Part shown: piece by piece, positions 35,595-44,426 of the stretch
Layout of the letters: each line of letters starts with the position of its first letter
Numbering within the stretch: position 1 is the stretch's first letter
Assembly (NCBI RefSeq): GCF_021729135.1
Contig: NZ_JAJTWW010000003.1
Coordinates: 219,537 to 263,999, forward strand
Source of the DNA: Brevibacterium daeguense
GTDB lineage: Bacteria; Actinomycetota; Actinomycetes; Actinomycetales; Brevibacteriaceae
Length of the DNA: 44,463 nucleotides
Direction of reading: 5' to 3'
Notes under the pieces: model-generated
Seen by the model: only the letters and a program-made list of their open reading frames with translations
Told to the model about the DNA's origin: nothing
The model's database searches: none
Translations under genes and position numbers: made by a program

Positions 35595-36035
35595 TCACCG
35601 GCGGACGATGACCGTCCGGCCTGCGACGTCATGGAATCCGCGGCGGTCGACATTGAAGATCAGGGCCGGAATCACCAGGCACAGCAGGACAGTGCGGAGG
35701 AAGCCTGCGCGGAAGCCCGGGGCGCTGCCGTCGAAGCGGCGGACCTCGATCCCGAACACGCGATGGCCGACTGTGGTGCCGAGCGTGGAGACCAGGACGA
35801 AGTGCTGGACGGCGAACACGGCCAGAATCGCCAGTTCGTGCCCCGCGAACAGGAACAGCGCGATGACATAGCTCATCCCCCAGTCGAAGCAGAGCCCGAG
35901 CAGCCGCCGCCACAGCGGAGCCGTCGAACCGGGTCCCGACTCGGGAAGGCCGAGATTCTTGCCGGGCCAGTAGTCCTCCGGGACGGAGAACTGCGGGCCG
36001 TGGAGCCAGGAGCCGATGTCTTCGCGATCAATCAC
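35595..36035 (-). CDS. RDD-family membrane protein
   Basis: This protein of about 146 residues has the RDD-type helix start RRLLGLCFDWGMSYVIALFLF, with Arg and Asp in place, then LAVFAVQHFVLVSTLGTTVGHRVFG and a last helix LRTVLLCLVIPALIFNVDRRGFHD. Three helices are likely. RDD proteins have been linked to ion transport and stress, but the role here is unknown. The GTG at 36035 (protein starting IDREDIGSWL) is preferred; GTG 36041 is a close alternative. It diverges from glnA, a common arrangement in actinobacteria. Confidence 0.82.
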   Translation of the reverse strand: MIDREDIGSWLHGPQFSVPEDYWPGKNLGLPESGPGSTAPLWRRLLGLCFDWGMSYVIALFLFAGHELAILAVFAVQHFVLVSTLGTTVGHRVFGIEVRRFDGSAPGFRAGFLRTVLLCLVIPALIFNVDRRGFHDVAGRTVIVRR

Positions 36036-36107
36036 GACCACCAGCGTACCCCTCGCTCCTCGGCGCGTCTCGGGATCGTTCGCGGGGCGCCTTTCTCGCG
36101 ACGACGC

Positions 36108-36145
36108 GAAACATGCCGGAAACACCGGAGACATTCCGCTTTAAC
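36108..36145 (+). promoter_or_regulatory. GlnR-like operator candidate: four pentamers at 11-bp spacing before glnA
   Basis: GAAAC, GAAAC, GACAT and TTAAC occur at 36108, 36119, 36130 and 36141, each separated by 6 bp. GlnR sites in actinobacteria are built from gTnAC and GaAAC half-sites with 6-bp spacers, so this looks like two adjacent GlnR-type boxes. They end 10 bp before a -10 candidate of glnA. The last two pentamers match imperfectly. No glnR gene is in the window. Confidence 0.45.
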
Positions 36146-36155
36146 TCCTTCTGAC

Positions 36156-36161
36156 TAGACT
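36156..36161 (+). promoter_or_regulatory. -10 candidate TAGACT for glnA
   Basis: TAGACT lies about 60 bp before the glnA start. The expected -35 position has no consensus match and is occupied by the phased pentamers, which would fit an activated promoter. Confidence 0.4.
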
Positions 36162-36222
36162 GTGATCAGCCGCGCAGGCAGCCGGCCCGCGTCTTCCGTT
36201 CGCCCATACCCCAGGAGTGATC

Positions 36223-37647
36223 TTGTTCTCCACACCAGCCGAACTCGTTGCCTATCTCAAAGAGAACGAGGTCCAGTTCGTCGATATCAGGTTCTGCGAC
36301 CTTCCCGGAGTGGTTCAGCACTTCAACCTGCCGGCTTCGGCCTACGGCGAGGAGGAGATCAGCGAGGGTCTGCTGTTCGACGGCTCCTCCATCCGGGGAT
36401 TCCAAGGGATCCACGAGTCGGACATGAAACTGCTCGCGGATGTCTCCTCGGCGTTCATCGATCCTTTCCGTGAAGCCAAGACGATGGTCATCACCCACTC
36501 GATCGTCGACCCCTTCACCGACGAGCCCTACTCGCGGGACCCGCGTCAGGTGGCCGCGAAGGCCGAGGCCTACCTCAAGAGCACTGGCATTGCCGATACG
36601 GCTCTCTTCGGAGCAGAAGCGGAGTTCTACCTCTTCGACAGCATCCAGTACCAGAACGATCCGGGCCATGGGTTCTTCAAGATCGACTCGATCGAAGCAG
36701 CCTGGAACACCGGCGCCGAGGAGCTGGGCGGCAATCTCGGCTACAAGACTCCGTACAAGGGCGGGTACTTCCCCGTCTCCCCGCAGGACCACTTCGCCGA
36801 CGTGCGTGACGCGATCTCCCTGACCCTGGCGCAGATCGGCTTCCAGGTCGAACGCGCTCACCACGAGGTGGGAACCGCCGGCCAGCAGGAGATCAACTAC
36901 CGTTTCGACACGCTGCAGCACGCCGGCGATCAGCTCCTCGACTTCAAGTACATCGTCAAGAACGTCGCCTGGGAGTTCGAGAAGTCGGCCACCTTCATGC
37001 CGAAGCCGCTGTACGGCGACAACGGCTCCGGCATGCACTGCCATCAGTCCCTGTGGAAGGACGGCGAACCGCTGTTCTATGACGAGAACGGCTACGCCGG
37101 GCTCTCCGACCTCGCCCGCTGGTACATCGGCGGTCTGATCGAGCATGCGGGTGCGGTCCTCGCGTTCACCAATCCGACGATCAACTCCTACCGGCGTCTG
37201 GTCAAGGGCTATGAGGCTCCGGTCAACCTGGTCTACTCGGCGCGCAACCGCTCCGCGGCCATCCGCATCCCGGTGACCGGCGCATCGCCCAAGGCGAAGC
37301 GCCTGGAGTTCCGGGTGCCGGACCCGTCGGCGAACCCGTACCTGGCCTTCTCGGCCCAGCTGATGGCCGGTCTGGACGGCATCAAGAACCGGATCGAGCC
37401 ACCGGAGCCGATCGACAAGGACCTCTACGAACTGCCGCCCGAGGAAGCCGCTGACATCAAGCTCGTGCCGGGTTCGCTGGAGGACGCGCTGGTGGAGCTG
37501 GAGGCCGACCACGACTTCCTCACCGCGGGCGACGTCTTCACCCCGGACCTCATCGAGACCTGGATCGACTACAAGCGCGAGCACGAGATCGCCGTCGCCA
37601 AGCTGCGTCCGACTCCGACCGAGTTCGAGCTCTACTACTCGCTCTGA
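36223..37647 (+). CDS. glnA: Glutamine synthetase type I
   Basis: This 474-residue enzyme forms glutamine from glutamate and ammonia. Conserved parts include the latch region [27 protein letters not shown], the metal-binding [21 protein letters not shown] and the glutamate flap [17 protein letters not shown]. The adenylylation tyrosine is Tyr402 in [11 protein letters not shown], so control by GlnE is expected (GSI-beta type). The TTG at 36223 is chosen because AGGAG is 5 nt upstream and family members start there; the GTG at 36217 overlaps that ribosome site. Confidence 0.96.
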   Translation: MFSTPAELVAYLKENEVQFVDIRFCDLPGVVQHFNLPASAYGEEEISEGLLFDGSSIRGFQGIHESDMKLLADVSSAFIDPFREAKTMVITHSIVDPFTDEPYSRDPRQVAAKAEAYLKSTGIADTALFGAEAEFYLFDSIQYQNDPGHGFFKIDSIEAAWNTGAEELGGNLGYKTPYKGGYFPVSPQDHFADVRDAISLTLAQIGFQVERAHHEVGTAGQQEINYRFDTLQHAGDQLLDFKYIVKNVAWEFEKSATFMPKPLYGDNGSGMHCHQSLWKDGEPLFYDENGYAGLSDLARWYIGGLIEHAGAVLAFTNPTINSYRRLVKGYEAPVNLVYSARNRSAAIRIPVTGASPKAKRLEFRVPDPSANPYLAFSAQLMAGLDGIKNRIEPPEPIDKDLYELPPEEAADIKLVPGSLEDALVELEADHDFLTAGDVFTPDLIETWIDYKREHEIAVAKLRPTPTEFELYYSL

Positions 37648-37663
37648 GCTTGACCTGACACCA

Positions 37664-37687
37664 GGGAGCACCGCGCGCGGTGCTCCC
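37664..37687. terminator. Hairpin after glnA
   Basis: GGGAGCACCGCG (37664-37675) and CGCGGTGCTCCC (37676-37687) form a perfect 24-bp palindrome 16 bp after the glnA stop. It is followed by the mtr promoter. Confidence 0.75.
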
Positions 37688-37700
37688 CGGTGTCACCTCC

Positions 37701-37706
37701 TAGACT
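37701..37706 (+). promoter_or_regulatory. -10 element TAGACT for leaderless mtr
   Basis: TAGACT is exactly 6 nt before the mtr ATG and no SD is present. The -35 would fall within the right arm of the glnA terminator palindrome. Confidence 0.5.
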
Positions 37707-37712
37707 GGGCCC

Positions 37713-39173
37713 ATGACGCATTACGATCTCCTCGTCATCGGCACGGGTTCGGGCAATTCGATCGTCGACGAGAGGTTCAGCACCCAGCGGGTGGCGATCG
37801 CCGAGTCGGGCCTGTTCGGCGGCACCTGCCTCAACGTGGGGTGCATCCCCACCAAGATGTTCGTCCATACTGCGGATCTGGCAGTCGCGGCAGGAGAATC
37901 GGAGCGCTTCGGCATCACCACCCGCTTCGAGTCCGCTGATTGGCCGGCCATCCGCGACCGGATCTTCAACCGCATCGACCCGATCGAATCGGACGGCCGC
38001 GACTACCGCACGAATCGCCTCCCCAACGTCACTGTCCATCCCGAGCACGTGCGCTTCACCGGACCGAAGTCCTTCCGCACCGAGTCCGGGTTCGACTTCA
38101 CGGCCGACCGCGTGGTGATCGCCGCCGGATCCCGTCCCAACATCCCCCGGATTCCCGGACTCGACGCTGAACGAGTGGATGCCCCGGGCTATCCGGTGCT
38201 CACCAGCGATACCGTCATGCGCATGGAGGAGCTGCCGCGCTCGATGACGATCGTCGGGGGCGGAGTCGTGGCGGTCGAGTTCGCCCATGTCTTCTCCGCG
38301 CTCGGAGTCGAGGTGACTGTTCTCGTCCGCGGCTCCGGCCTCCTCACGGACACCGATGAGACCGTCTCCCAGCGGTTCACCGAAGCCTTCGCGGAGCGCC
38401 ATCACGTTGTCCTCGGGTCCCAGATCGACACCATCGAGCTCACCGAGTCGGGTGTGCTCATCGAGGTCGGCGCTTCTGACCGGGTGCCGGAAGCCGAGGT
38501 GCCTGCACCGTTCACGTCCGACGTCCTCCTGCTCGCCACCGGCCGGTCGCCGAACATCTTCGGGCTGGGTGCGGAGGCCGCCGGCATCGACACTGCTCAC
38601 GGCCGCATCGCCGTGGACGCGTATCAGCGCGCGCTCTCCGGCGGCGCACCGCTGCCCGGCGTCTTCGCGCTCGGGGACGTCAGCTCTCCGTATCAGCTCA
38701 AGCACGTCGCCAACCACGAAGCCGATGTCGTGCAGGCGAACCTTCTCGCCGACATCGCCACCGGCGAGATCGGAACGGCCCGCGAGGATCAGCTGCGCAG
38801 AACGAATCACCATGCCGTGCCGGCCGCGGTCTTCTCCGACCCGCAGACGGCCACGGTCGGCGCGACCGAGGCGGAGCTGCGAGATTTCGGTGTCGACTAC
38901 ACCTGCAAGATCCAGGAGTATTCGGATGTGGCGTACGGCTGGGCCCTCGAAGACTCCACGGGCTTCGCCAAAGTGCTCGCTGATCGGCACAGCCGCCGGA
39001 TCCTCGGCGCTCATATCGTCGGCCACGAGGCCTCGATGATCATCCAGCCGCTCGTCCAGGCCATGGCCTTCGGCCTGCCCGCTGATGTCATGGCGTCCGG
39101 CCAGTACTGGATCCATCCCGCCCTGCCGGAGGTCGTCGAGAACGCGCTCCTCGGCCTCGAGTTCGCCGACTGA
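37713..39173 (+). CDS. mtr: Mycothione reductase
   Basis: This 486-residue flavoprotein disulfide reductase keeps mycothiol reduced with NADPH. The FAD motif IGTGSGNSIVDE is characteristic of Mtr: SGNS replaces the usual GG-type motif of lpd. The redox cysteines are Cys39 and Cys44 (GGTCLNVGC). The NADPH motif is VGGGVVAVEFAHVF, and the C-terminal HPALPEVVENALLGL has the active-site His-Glu. Mycothiol is made only by actinobacteria, so this gene is good evidence for the phylum. It could be confused with lpd, but the N-terminal motif argues against that. Confidence 0.93.
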   Translation: MTHYDLLVIGTGSGNSIVDERFSTQRVAIAESGLFGGTCLNVGCIPTKMFVHTADLAVAAGESERFGITTRFESADWPAIRDRIFNRIDPIESDGRDYRTNRLPNVTVHPEHVRFTGPKSFRTESGFDFTADRVVIAAGSRPNIPRIPGLDAERVDAPGYPVLTSDTVMRMEELPRSMTIVGGGVVAVEFAHVFSALGVEVTVLVRGSGLLTDTDETVSQRFTEAFAERHHVVLGSQIDTIELTESGVLIEVGASDRVPEAEVPAPFTSDVLLLATGRSPNIFGLGAEAAGIDTAHGRIAVDAYQRALSGGAPLPGVFALGDVSSPYQLKHVANHEADVVQANLLADIATGEIGTAREDQLRRTNHHAVPAAVFSDPQTATVGATEAELRDFGVDYTCKIQEYSDVAYGWALEDSTGFAKVLADRHSRRILGAHIVGHEASMIIQPLVQAMAFGLPADVMASGQYWIHPALPEVVENALLGLEFAD

Positions 39174-39201
39174 CTCGATCCGGATCGACCGGCGCAGTCA
39201 G

Positions 39202-39627
39202 TCAGTCCTCGTCGTCGTCATCATCGTCGTCATCATCGTCGTCGTCATCAGCTTCATCGTCGCCACCGTCATCATCGCCACCGGGAGGGCGCGGCTGTGG
39301 AGCGACCTCGCGCGGTCCTGAGCCTTCTGACGAGCCGCTCGAATCACGTTCGGTCGCCGGCCGATGGATTCGTGCGTCGGGTGCTTCCTGCTCATGCTGC
39401 CCCGGGGCATCCGACCGGTCTCCGGGATTCGCAGTGCTGGCCGACGGGCTGGAGGCGTCATCGTTTTCCGGCTGCTCCAGCCCTGCTCCGTCCGCGGAAC
39501 CGGGCGAGGTGTCGGCGACCACCGGTTCGCGCTGGGCATCGGAGGGCGCCATCGAGATGGTGGCCCACAGACCCAATCCGGCCAGCAGAGCCAGCACCAC
39601 TGCTCCGACGGCGATCAGCGCTCTCAT
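39202..39627 (-). CDS. Membrane-anchored or secreted acidic protein with poly-Asp tail
   Basis: This 141-residue protein is not recognised. An N-terminal hydrophobic segment (about residues 2-26, ALIAVGAVVLALLAGLGLWA) acts as signal anchor or signal peptide. The rest is low-complexity, rich in Ser, Pro, Gly, Glu and Asp, and ends with 13 consecutive Asp, Glu, Asp. It would be disordered, exported and strongly negative, which could suit binding of calcium or other cations. A strong AGGAGGAGGGGA precedes the ATG. It is the last gene of a run that includes a two-component system, 94 bp after the response regulator, so it may be a target or partner of it. Confidence 0.7.
   Translation of the reverse strand: MRALIAVGAVVLALLAGLGLWATISMAPSDAQREPVVADTSPGSADGAGLEQPENDDASSPSASTANPGDRSDAPGQHEQEAPDARIHRPATERDSSGSSEGSGPREVAPQPRPPGGDDDGGDDEADDDDDDDDDDDDDED
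39211..39249. repeat. Triplet repeat (GTC/ATC) encoding 13 Asp
   Basis: Thirteen consecutive GTC or ATC triplets on the plus strand encode GAC and GAT codons in the minus-strand gene. A short triplet run like this can slip, changing the tail length without breaking the frame. Confidence 0.85.
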
Positions 39628-39721
39628 TCTCCGGTCCCCTCCTCCTGCGTCCCCACGGCTGCCCGTCCATCATCTGCTGCCAGAGTGAGACCCGGATGAG
39701 CCGAGGATGAGAGGCCTCTCA

Positions 39722-40414
39722 TCATTCGGCTTCCGGTTCGGCCACCATCCGGTAGCCCAGGCCGCGCACCGTCTCGATCGCGCTGTGACCGAACTTCTGG
39801 CGCAGATAGCGGACGTAGACCTCGATGACATTCGACCTGCCCTCGTAGTCGTACCCCCAGACGCGGTCGATGATCTGCTCTCGGGTCAGGACAGTGCCGG
39901 CGTTGGACACGAACAGCTCTGCGAGGGTGAACTCCCGCGCCGACAGATCCACCCTCTTGTCGCCGACCATGGCCGTCCGTGATCGCACGTCGAGCGCGAT
40001 GTCGCCGGCCCGCAGCACCTCGGACGGGGCCGGAGCCTGCTCCTTCTCGGAACGGGAGCCGCGCAGGCGCAGATCGACCCGCGCGACGAGCTCGGAGACC
40101 TGGAACGGCTTGGCGATGTAGTCGTCAGCTCCCCCGGTCAGCCCGTGGACCGTGTCCTCGCTCGAGTCCCGGGCAGTGCACATGATCACCGGAGTCGAGT
40201 TCTTCGACTCCCGCAGCGCGGCCAGGATCGCGAATCCGTCGATCGTGGGCAGCCCGACGTCGAGGATGACGAGGTCGTAGTCCCCGTGCAGAGCCGACTG
40301 CAGCGCGAACATTCCGTCGGCGGCGATGTCGGCGGAGTGCCCTGCCTGCTTGAGCCCCTTGGCGATGAACCGAGCGATGTTCTGCTCATCCTCTGCAATC
40401 AGGATGTGGGCCAT
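39722..40414 (-). CDS. Response regulator, OmpR/PhoB family
   Basis: This 230-residue regulator has an N-terminal receiver domain with acidic pocket EDE at 8-10, phospho-acceptor Asp52 in VILDVGLP and Lys in AKPF. A winged-helix DNA-binding domain covers about 130-225, with VDLSAREFTLAELF and SNVIEVYVRYLRQKF. AAGGA precedes the ATG at 6 nt. It overlaps the 3' end of the histidine kinase gene by 16 bp, so the pair is translationally linked. Target genes are unknown; the Asp-tailed protein next to it is a candidate. Confidence 0.93.
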   Translation of the reverse strand: MAHILIAEDEQNIARFIAKGLKQAGHSADIAADGMFALQSALHGDYDLVILDVGLPTIDGFAILAALRESKNSTPVIMCTARDSSEDTVHGLTGGADDYIAKPFQVSELVARVDLRLRGSRSEKEQAPAPSEVLRAGDIALDVRSRTAMVGDKRVDLSAREFTLAELFVSNAGTVLTREQIIDRVWGYDYEGRSNVIEVYVRYLRQKFGHSAIETVRGLGYRMVAEPEAE

Positions 40415-41874
40415 TCGAGGTCCTTTCGATACGGAGTGCGGGGGATGACGATCGTGAAAGCACAGCCGTGGCCGGGCTCGGACTCGAGGTCGACCCAGCC
40501 GCCGTGGGCGCGGGCAATCGCGGCGACGATCGACAGACCCAGTCCGGTGCCCTCGCTGCCGCGCCCGGTGGTGCCGCGATGGAAGCGCTTGAAGACGTGC
40601 TCCTGCTCCTCGACGGCGATTCCGGGCCCGTTGTCGATGACGCTGAACAGCGCCGCCGGCCCCGCCTCCGGGTGGCGTGCCGGAGCCGAGGTAGTGCTCG
40701 CGGAGATGGCGATCGTGGAATGCGGCGGCGTGTAGGTCACGGCATTGCGGACCAGCTGGAGCATGGCCTGCTCGATCCGCTGGCGATCGACGGCGATCGC
40801 CTGGTCGACCGAGGTGACCGCCTCGACCCGCTGGGTGCCGAGATTCGCGGCCTTGGCCGCCACTTCGGCGATGATCGTGGCCGCCGATTCTCGCCCCCGC
40901 TGGACGAAGTCGGCCCGCCGAGCCTTCGACAGCAGCAGCAGGTCCTCCACCATCCGATTCATCCGATCGACCTCGTCGAGGATGAGAGCCCGGGTCTCGA
41001 CGACGTCGTCGGGGTCGGATTCGTCCATCACCTCGAGATTGCCGCGGATGATCGTCAGCGGGGTGCGCAGCTCGTGCCCCGCGTCGGAGAGGAACCGGCG
41101 CTGTTCCTGGACGCCCGCCTGCACCCGATCGAGCATCGAGTTGAAGCCGGCACCCAGACGGTCGATCTCGTCGCCGCTGCCCGTGACGTCGACGCGCGCG
41201 CTCAGATCGTTGGCATCGGCACGCTCGGCGACTTCGTTGATCTCCCGGACCGGGCGGAGCAGACCCTTCATCACCGCTGAGCCCAGCACGCCGACGAGGA
41301 CCAGAGTGGCAAGGCTGACGCCTGCGTACACCCAGGCGCTCCGAGCCACTTCCGCGAGGTAGAAGCCGATGTCGTAGGCGACGAGGAAATAGCCCTGGGC
41401 CGGGTCACCGGTCACCTGGACCGGGACGACCGCGATGCGCAGCAGCCGGCCGTCGGCGGATATGTCGCTCGTAACGACCTGGTTCGGATCGGCCAGTCTG
41501 TCCACGTGGGCCAGCAGGTCCGGCGCCGTCAAGTCCACAGCGCGCTCACCGGCAGGCACGTAGGCCACGCGCCCGTCGATGAGGGCGGCGAAGGACTCAT
41601 GCTCACTCGGCACGTCCGCGGACATCGCGGTGAAGAGCAGCTCGTCGACCGAGGCGAAGGGTCTGCCCTCGCGGCCTGCCTCGGCGACGGTCCGGAGATC
41701 CTGGATCTCGTCGTCGATCTCCGCGTTGGCTCGATCGGAGACGTTCTTGGCCTGCAGCGTGTAGCTCACTCCCCCTGCGATCAGCAGTCCGCCCAGGGTT
41801 GCGGTGAGCACGACGACGAGGGTGCGGCCGCGGAACGACTTCGAGACCGCACGGAGCCGGTTCCACAGGCTCAG
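40399..41874 (-). CDS. Sensor histidine kinase with probable CTG start
   Basis: This two-helix membrane sensor kinase would be 491 residues from CTG 41874. TM1 (about 18-42, GRTLVVVLTATLGGLLIAGG) is preceded by a basic segment LWNRLRAVSKSFRGR. A periplasmic-side domain runs to TM2 at about 181-202. HAMP follows, then the dimerisation box with His267 (DAGHELRTPLT), the N box LVRNAVTYT, G1 DNGPGI and G2 GTGLGLSIV. The only ATG/GTG/TTG start in frame is GTG 41811, which would cut away the basic segment and part of TM1. CTG 41874 overlaps the glgA stop as CTGA, like the common ATGA. The start is therefore uncertain; the rest is clear. Confidence 0.85.
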   Translation of the reverse strand: MSLWNRLRAVSKSFRGRTLVVVLTATLGGLLIAGGVSYTLQAKNVSDRANAEIDDEIQDLRTVAEAGREGRPFASVDELLFTAMSADVPSEHESFAALIDGRVAYVPAGERAVDLTAPDLLAHVDRLADPNQVVTSDISADGRLLRIAVVPVQVTGDPAQGYFLVAYDIGFYLAEVARSAWVYAGVSLATLVLVGVLGSAVMKGLLRPVREINEVAERADANDLSARVDVTGSGDEIDRLGAGFNSMLDRVQAGVQEQRRFLSDAGHELRTPLTIIRGNLEVMDESDPDDVVETRALILDEVDRMNRMVEDLLLLSKARRADFVQRGRESAATIIAEVAAKAANLGTQRVEAVTSVDQAIAVDRQRIEQAMLQLVRNAVTYTPPHSTIAISASTTSAPARHPEAGPAALFSVIDNGPGIAVEEQEHVFKRFHRGTTGRGSEGTGLGLSIVAAIARAHGGWVDLESEPGHGCAFTIVIPRTPYRKDLEWPTS

Positions 41875-43052
41875 AGAAGCGATTCGTACACCTGCACCGT
41901 GTCACGGCCGATCTGCTCCCAGGAGAAGTGGGTCACCGCCCGCTCCAGGCCCCTGCGCCCCATCTCCGCAGCGCGTTCGGGGTCCGAGACCATCTCTGTC
42001 AGACCGGCCGCGAGATCTCGCACGAACGCGTCCGGGTCCTTGGGCGTCCCGGTCCCGTCGTCGACCTGGTCGATGGGGACGATGATTCCCGTCTCCCCGT
42101 CGAGGACGACCTCGGGAATGCCCCCGGTCGCGGTTCCGACGACGGGAGCACCGCACGCCATGGCTTCGAGATTGACGATCCCCAGGGGCTCGTAGACGCT
42201 CGGGCAGACGAAGGTCGTCGCATGCGTGAGCAGCTGAGTGAGCTGCTCGCGCGGCAGGACCCGGTCGATCAGGACGACGCCGGAGCGCTCCTCCTGGAGG
42301 CCCTTGACCAGCCCCGCCACCTCAGCGGCGATCTCCGGGGTGTCCGGCGCGCCCGCGCAGAGCACGAACTGGACGTCGGCGGGAAGCAGTGCCGCCGCAC
42401 GGAGCAGATAGGGCAGGCCCTTCTGACGAGTCACGCGCCCGACGAAGACGACAGTGGGGCGGTCCGGGTCGATTCCGTGCTCTTCCAGCACGGTGGTGTC
42501 CGCGTTCGGCTTCCAGACTGCCGAATCGATGCCGTTGTAGACCACGCGCACCTTGTCGGGGTCGATCTGGGGGTAGACGCGGAGGATGTCGCGCTTCATG
42601 CCCTCAGACACCGCGATCACCCCGGCCGCGCCCTCGTATGCTGTGCGCTCTGCCCAGGACGAGACGGCATACCCGCCGCCGAGCTGCTCGGCCTTCCAGG
42701 GCCGCAGCGGTTCGAGCGAGTGAGCCGAGAGCACGTGCGGGATGTCGTACATCAGAGAGGCCAGATGGCCGGCCATGTTCGCATACCAGGTATGCGAGTG
42801 GACCAGGTCGGCTCCGGCGATGCCGGCGACCATGGACAGGTCCACTCCGAGAGTGCGGATTGCAGAGTTCTGCTGCGCCAGCGCCTCGATCTCCGGGTAG
42901 CCGGTCGCGAAATCCTCCTCGCGAGGCCTTCCGAAGGCGTGCACGCGCACGTCCATGAGGTGGGACAGCACCGCACTCAGCTCGGCCACATGGACGCCTG
43001 CGCCCCCGTAGACCTCCGGCGGGAATTCCTTGGTCACGATATCTGTACGCAC
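41871..43052 (-). CDS. glgA: Glycogen synthase / alpha-maltose-1-phosphate synthase (GlgA/GlgM, GT4)
   Basis: This 393-residue glycosyltransferase uses ADP-glucose. The N-terminal glycine-rich loop is YGGAGVHVAELS; KQ-type donor binding is in FVGRVTRQKGLPYLL, and the EX7E motif is EPLGIVNLE, followed by GAPVVGTATGGIPE. Length and family match mycobacterial Rv1212c, which makes maltose-1-phosphate for the GlgE pathway; classical glycogen extension is the alternative. It diverges from glgC, which makes its substrate. The GTG start is leaderless-like. The stop overlaps the apparent kinase start. Confidence 0.93.
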   Translation of the reverse strand: MRTDIVTKEFPPEVYGGAGVHVAELSAVLSHLMDVRVHAFGRPREEDFATGYPEIEALAQQNSAIRTLGVDLSMVAGIAGADLVHSHTWYANMAGHLASLMYDIPHVLSAHSLEPLRPWKAEQLGGGYAVSSWAERTAYEGAAGVIAVSEGMKRDILRVYPQIDPDKVRVVYNGIDSAVWKPNADTTVLEEHGIDPDRPTVVFVGRVTRQKGLPYLLRAAALLPADVQFVLCAGAPDTPEIAAEVAGLVKGLQEERSGVVLIDRVLPREQLTQLLTHATTFVCPSVYEPLGIVNLEAMACGAPVVGTATGGIPEVVLDGETGIIVPIDQVDDGTGTPKDPDAFVRDLAAGLTEMVSDPERAAEMGRRGLERAVTHFSWEQIGRDTVQVYESLL

Positions 43053-43057
43053 AGTTC

Positions 43058-43064
43058 AATCTAA
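43058..43064 (-). promoter_or_regulatory. -10 element TTAGATT for leaderless glgA
   Basis: On the minus strand TTAGATT is followed by 5 nt and the GTG start at 43052. No SD is present. No -35 was convincing. Confidence 0.5.
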
Positions 43065-43089
43065 CCACGGTCGGTGTCAGCGGACGGTG

Positions 43090-43119
43090 TTGGCCGATGT
43101 CTTCCCAAACCAATAGGGT
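43090..43119 (+). promoter_or_regulatory. glgC promoter candidate
   Basis: TTGGCC (43090-43095), an 18-bp spacer and TAGGGT (43114-43119) precede glgC with a leader of about 30 nt that carries GGAGAGG. It is back to back with the glgA -10, about 50 bp away. Confidence 0.5.
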
Positions 43120-43157
43120 GTGAAGTACGTCGTCAACCTAGCCGGAGAGGGGCGCCG

Positions 43158-44426
43158 ATGTCGGATCCCAGAGTTCTGTCGATTGTCCTAGCCGGCGGCG
43201 AGGGCAAAAGGCTGCAGCCGCTGACATTCGACCGTGCCAAGCCTGCAGTGCCGTTCGCCGGCACCTACCGGCTCATCGACTTCGTGCTCTCCAATCTCGT
43301 GAACTCCGGCCTGCGCGAGGTTGTGGTGCTCACCCAGTACAAGTCGCACTCGCTCGACCGCCACATCTCGGAGACCTGGCGCTTCTCCTCGTTGCTGGGC
43401 AACTACATCGCATCCGTCCCGGCACAGCAGCGCGTGGGCAAGCGGTGGTTCCAGGGCAGCGCAGATGCGATCTATCAGAGCCTGAACCTCATCTACGACG
43501 CAAGGCCCGACATCGTCGCGGTGCTCGGTGCCGACAACGTGTACCGGATGGACTTCTCGCAGATGATCCGAGCCCATGTCGAATCCGGGCTTCCCGCCAC
43601 TGTCGCCGGAGTGCGCCAGCCGGTCTCGCAGTCCAAGCAGTTCGGTGTCATCGAGACCGCCGCCGAGGATCCCACCCGGATCGAGGCGTTCGTCGAGAAG
43701 CCGGCCAGCACCCCGGGACTGCCGGACTCCCCCGGCGAGTTCCTTGCCTCGATGGGCAACTACGTCTTCGATGCGCAGGCTCTGGTCGATGCCGTGGTCG
43801 AGGATTCCAAGGATGAGGCCTCCTCCCACGACATGGGCGGCGACATCATCCCCGCGTTCGTCCGCCAAGGCCGGGCCGGGGTCTACGATTTCGAGCACAA
43901 CGCGGTCCCGGGTGCCGGGCCCAATGACCGCGGATACTGGCGTGACGTCGGCACCATCGACTCCTTCTACGAAGCGCACATGGATCTCATCGCCCCGGTG
44001 CCGGCTTTCAACCTCTACAACCTGCGCTGGCCGATCTACACCCGTCAGACGGTCCTGCCGCCGGCGAAGTTCGTCCACGACATCGACAATCAGCCGGGTC
44101 GCGCGGTCGACTCGATAGTCGCCAACGGCGTCGTGATCTCCGGGGGCTATGTCGAGGGCTCGGTGGTCTCCCAGGGCGTCACCGTCGACTCGCTGGCCGC
44201 CGTGTCGTCGTCGGTGCTCATGGACGACGTGCGCATCCAGCGGGGGGCACGCGTTCACCGTGCCATCCTCGACAAGAACGTCGTCGTGCCGCCCGGGGAG
44301 ACCGTCGGCCTGTTCCCGGAGGTGGACCGCCGCCGCGGCTTCACCGTCACCGAATCCGGCCTCACCGTCGTCCCGAAGAACCACGTCGTCAACGACGATC
44401 CCTTCGACGACCGGCCGCGCCTCTAG
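43158..44426 (+). CDS. glgC: Glucose-1-phosphate adenylyltransferase
   Basis: This 422-residue enzyme makes ADP-glucose from glucose-1-phosphate and ATP, the committed step to glycogen or maltose-1-phosphate. The nucleotide-binding start is [20 protein letters not shown]. Other signatures are [13 protein letters not shown] [23 protein letters not shown] and FVEKPA. The C-terminal third has the left-handed beta-helix used for allostery. The ATG at 43158 is chosen for GGAGAGG upstream and the family start; an in-frame GTG at 43074 lies before the promoter. Divergent glgA uses its product. The last 37 bp of the window are non-coding. Confidence 0.96.
   Translation: MSDPRVLSIVLAGGEGKRLQPLTFDRAKPAVPFAGTYRLIDFVLSNLVNSGLREVVVLTQYKSHSLDRHISETWRFSSLLGNYIASVPAQQRVGKRWFQGSADAIYQSLNLIYDARPDIVAVLGADNVYRMDFSQMIRAHVESGLPATVAGVRQPVSQSKQFGVIETAAEDPTRIEAFVEKPASTPGLPDSPGEFLASMGNYVFDAQALVDAVVEDSKDEASSHDMGGDIIPAFVRQGRAGVYDFEHNAVPGAGPNDRGYWRDVGTIDSFYEAHMDLIAPVPAFNLYNLRWPIYTRQTVLPPAKFVHDIDNQPGRAVDSIVANGVVISGGYVEGSVVSQGVTVDSLAAVSSSVLMDDVRIQRGARVHRAILDKNVVVPPGETVGLFPEVDRRRGFTVTESGLTVVPKNHVVNDDPFDDRPRL

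Noticed and set aside
43074..43157. Earlier GTG start for glgC
   Set aside because: It lies upstream of the promoter candidate; the ATG at 43158 has a ribosome site and the family N-terminus.
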